The notes beneath the pieces are model-generated. The model was not told where the DNA came from and did not search any database. It was given only the letters and a program-made list of their open reading frames with translations. The translations under genes and the position numbers were made by a program. Shown piece after piece: positions 62,267-64,000 of a DNA stretch of 64,000 nucleotides. The DNA comes from Bradyrhizobium barranii subsp. barranii (GTDB taxonomy: Bacteria; Pseudomonadota; Alphaproteobacteria; Rhizobiales; Xanthobacteraceae). The stretch is from positions 10,027,501 through 10,091,500 of the forward strand of contig NZ_CP086136.1 of the NCBI RefSeq assembly GCF_017565645.3. The letters run 5' to 3'. Position 1 is the stretch's first letter, and each line of letters starts with the position of its first letter.

Positions 62267-63308
62267 ATGGAAGCCGTGACCAAGACGCCGGAACGCGAGG
62301 CGTTCTACCGGAAGATCGACGGCGAAAACCTCACCGCGCTGTGGACGGTGATGGGCGATTTGATCACGCCGGAGCCGAAGAGCGCCTGCCGCCCGCATCT
62401 GTGGAAATTCGACGTCATCCGCGACTACATGACGGAAGCGGGCCGACTGATCACGGCCAAGGAAGCCGAGCGGCGCGTGCTGGTGCTGGAGAACCCCGGC
62501 CTGCGCGGCCAGTCGAAAATCACGACCTCGCTCTATGCCGGCGTGCAGATGGTGGTGCCCGGCGACGTCGCGCCCGCACACCGGCACAGCCAGTCGGCGC
62601 TGCGCTTCGTGCTCGAAGGCAAGGGCGCTCACACCGCGGTCGACGGCGAGCGTACCGCGATGGAGCCCGGCGATTTCATCATCACGCCGTCGATGACCTG
62701 GCACGACCATTCCAACGAGACCGATGAGCCGATGTTCTGGCTCGACGGCCTCGACATCCCGCTGGTGCAGTTCTTCGACTGCTCTTTTGCGGAAGGCTCC
62801 AAGGAAGACCAGCAGAGGATCACAAGGCCTGCCGGCGACAGCTTTGCGCGCTACGGCCACAATCCGCTGCCGGTCGACGCGAAGCGATCGTCCAAGACCT
62901 CACCGATCTTCAGCTATCCCTATGCCTACACCCGCGAGGCGCTGGAGAAGGCCCGCGCGAGCCAGGAGTGGGACGCCTGCCACGGATTGAAGCTGAAATT
63001 CAGCAACCCCGAGACCGGCGATTTCGCAATGCCGACCATCGGCACCTTCATCCAGCTGCTGCCAAAGGGTTTCGAGACCGCACGCTACCGCGCGACCGAT
63101 GCGACGGTGTTCTGTCCGATCGAGGGCAAGGGACGCAGCCGGATCGGCGATGCCGTTTTTCGAATGGGGCCCGCGCGATCTGTTCGTGGTGCCGAGTTGG
63201 CAGTGGGTGACGCACGAGGCCGAAGACGACGCCGTGCTGTTCAGCTTCTCGGATCGCCCGGTGCAGCAGAAGCTGGATCTGTTTCGCGAGGATCGCGGGA
63301 ACGCGTGA
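62267..63308 (+). pseudogene. Gentisate 1,2-dioxygenase, frameshifted near the C-terminus
   Basis: Bicupin Fe(II) dioxygenase that opens gentisate to maleylpyruvate. The N-terminal cupin carries APAHRHSQSALRFVLEG (iron-binding His pair) and WHDHSNETDEPMFWLDG; the C-terminal cupin follows (IGTFIQLLPKGFETARYRAT). At 63158-63162 a run of five T breaks the frame: RIGDAVF is followed out of frame by EWGPRDLFVVPSWQWVTHEA. Total length 3n+1; with four T the protein would be a normal 346 residues ending DLFREDRGNA. This is probably a homopolymer error, or a very recent lesion. Read as is, the product has a scrambled 70-residue tail. Confidence 0.85.
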
Positions 63309-63319
63309 GCCGCCGGTCT

Positions 63320-63414
63320 CGTAGGGTGGGCAAAGGCGCCCTTGCGCCGTGCCCACCACAGTTCAGCGACTGATGAAGAGATGGTGGGCACGCTTAGGCT
63401 TTGCCCACCCTACG
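63320..63414. repeat. Intergenic inverted repeat with 16-bp ends
   Basis: CGTAGGGTGGGCAAAG at 63320-63335 and its complement at 63399-63414, with inner CGTGCCCACCA / TGGTGGGCACG. This is another repeat class frequent in Bradyrhizobium. Between convergent genes. Confidence 0.75.
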
Positions 63415-63430
63415 GTCGCACGGGTTGTGG

Positions 63431-64000
63431 CTACCGCCAGTGCAGCAACCGCGTCTCCAGCCAGCCAATCACCTTCCCCACCACAAGCCCGAACACCGAC
63501 AGGATCACCACGCCCGCGAGCAGCTGGTCCGTCTGCATCAGATTGCCGGCCTGAAGCACAAAGGCGCCGATGCCGTATTGGGCGCCGATCATCTCGGCAC
63601 TGACGACCAGCAGCAGTGCGACGGACGCGGTGATGCGGAAGCCGGCGAGGATGGCGGGCAGCGCGCCGGGCCAGATCACCTTGCGCACGATGGTGGCGAA
63701 GGGAACGTTGAAACTCTGCGCCATGCGGATGAGGTTGCGCGGCACCGCATCGACGCCGCTATAGACCGAGATCGCGGTCGAGAAGAACACGCCGAGCGCA
63801 ATGGTCGCGATCTTCGGCTCTTCGCCGATGCCGAGCCAGAGAATGAGCAATGGCAGCAGTGCGATCTTCGGGATCGGGAACAGCGCCGAGATGAAGGTGA
63901 TGCCGACGCTGCGCGCAAGCCGCGACAGGCCGATGGCGAAGCCGACCGCGACGCCGGCCGCCGTTCCCAGCACCCAGCCGACGCCGATGCGCAGGATAGA
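63431..64000 (-). CDS. ABC transporter permease, NitT/TauT family (partial)
   Basis: The frame is open to the right edge, so the N-terminus is missing; 190 residues are visible. Hydrophobic helices and the EAA loop (MAQSFNVPFATIVRKVIWPG) plus FPIPKIALLPLLILWLGIGE identify the nitrate/sulfonate/taurine-type permease. It ends GWLETRLLHWR. Convergent with the gentisate gene. Its binding protein and ATPase should lie beyond the window; an aromatic-acid importer is possible but unproven. Confidence 0.85.
   Translation of the reverse strand, partial: SILRIGVGWVLGTAAGVAVGFAIGLSRLARSVGITFISALFPIPKIALLPLLILWLGIGEEPKIATIALGVFFSTAISVYSGVDAVPRNLIRMAQSFNVPFATIVRKVIWPGALPAILAGFRITASVALLLVVSAEMIGAQYGIGAFVLQAGNLMQTDQLLAGVVILSVFGLVVGKVIGWLETRLLHWR

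Noticed and set aside
1..64000. CRISPR arrays, tRNA or rRNA genes
   Set aside because: No evenly spaced direct repeats and no cloverleaf-like or rRNA-like segments were noticed by eye; a dedicated RNA search could still find small RNAs.

Overview
The window is high-GC DNA from an alphaproteobacterium, most likely Bradyrhizobium or a close relative. The evidence is the strongly GC-ending codons, the families present (Bug-type TctC binding protein, DUF1127, FMN-binding glutamate synthase family, CvrA-type antiporter, Cys-rich repeat proteins) and the many rhizobial intergenic inverted repeats. No rRNA, tRNA or CRISPR array was seen by eye. Gene boundaries, domains and short motifs were read directly from the sequence. 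Family names rest on recalled family signatures, not on a search.

Layout. 1-5 kb: truncated TctC-like binding protein, a DUF1127 membrane protein, and two tandem CadC/TolB/TPR-type regulators that share a promoter; the second is broken. 4.7-9.5 kb: MFS transporter, frameshifted acyl-CoA-dehydrogenase-like gene, PAS-GGDEF-EAL protein with a degenerate GGDEF site. 9.9-18.5 kb: MepA endopeptidase, modABC, K+/H+ antiporter, MscS channel, methionine aminopeptidase (map). 18.5-29.4 kb: mosaic region. A 16-bp copy of the map 3' end lies beyond an SDR-TetR pair, followed by an AdaA-like protein, a DMT exporter, ABM and VOC proteins and radC. A second copy of the last 159 bp of radC lies 4.8 kb downstream, beyond an autotransporter that carries an in-frame amber codon. 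29.4-35.5 kb: DUF1444 gene with a nonsense codon, small envelope proteins, a lysozyme/peptidoglycan-binding pair, an ECF42-type sigma factor with its DGPF/YciI partner. 34.8-40.1 kb: a tightly overlapping ABC importer / 2-hydroxyacid dehydrogenase / Inh-domain operon facing a creatininase-family gene. 40.2-46 kb: a double-barrel porin with a fused double permease and an ATPase. 46-57.8 kb: CorC-type protein, PilZ protein, glutamate-synthase-like protein, patatin, ferredoxin-NADP reductase, ATP-grasp protein, DctA-type symporter with an orphan binding protein, MDR oxidoreductase, Cys-rich repeat protein. 58-63.3 kb: an aromatic-acid cluster (FAD hydroxylase, CoA ligase, MarR, GST-zeta isomerase, gentisate dioxygenase), followed by an ABC permease cut by the right edge.

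How the genes work together. The 58-63 kb cluster reads as salicylate (or a related 2-substituted benzoate) activated to its CoA thioester, 5-hydroxylated, ring-cleaved as gentisate and isomerised. A near-identical 24-bp box covers the -10 region of both outward promoters and is a good candidate for the MarR operator. The modABC, ABC/creatininase, porin/ABC and DctA/binding-protein groups are separate uptake units.

The most interesting signals are the two 3'-end duplications (map and radC), which look like scars of site-specific insertion, and the shared operator of the aromatic cluster. Seven coding lesions (five single-base shifts, two nonsense codons) in 64 kb are unusually many. Two of the shifts sit in short homopolymers, so sequencing error must be weighed against real gene decay.
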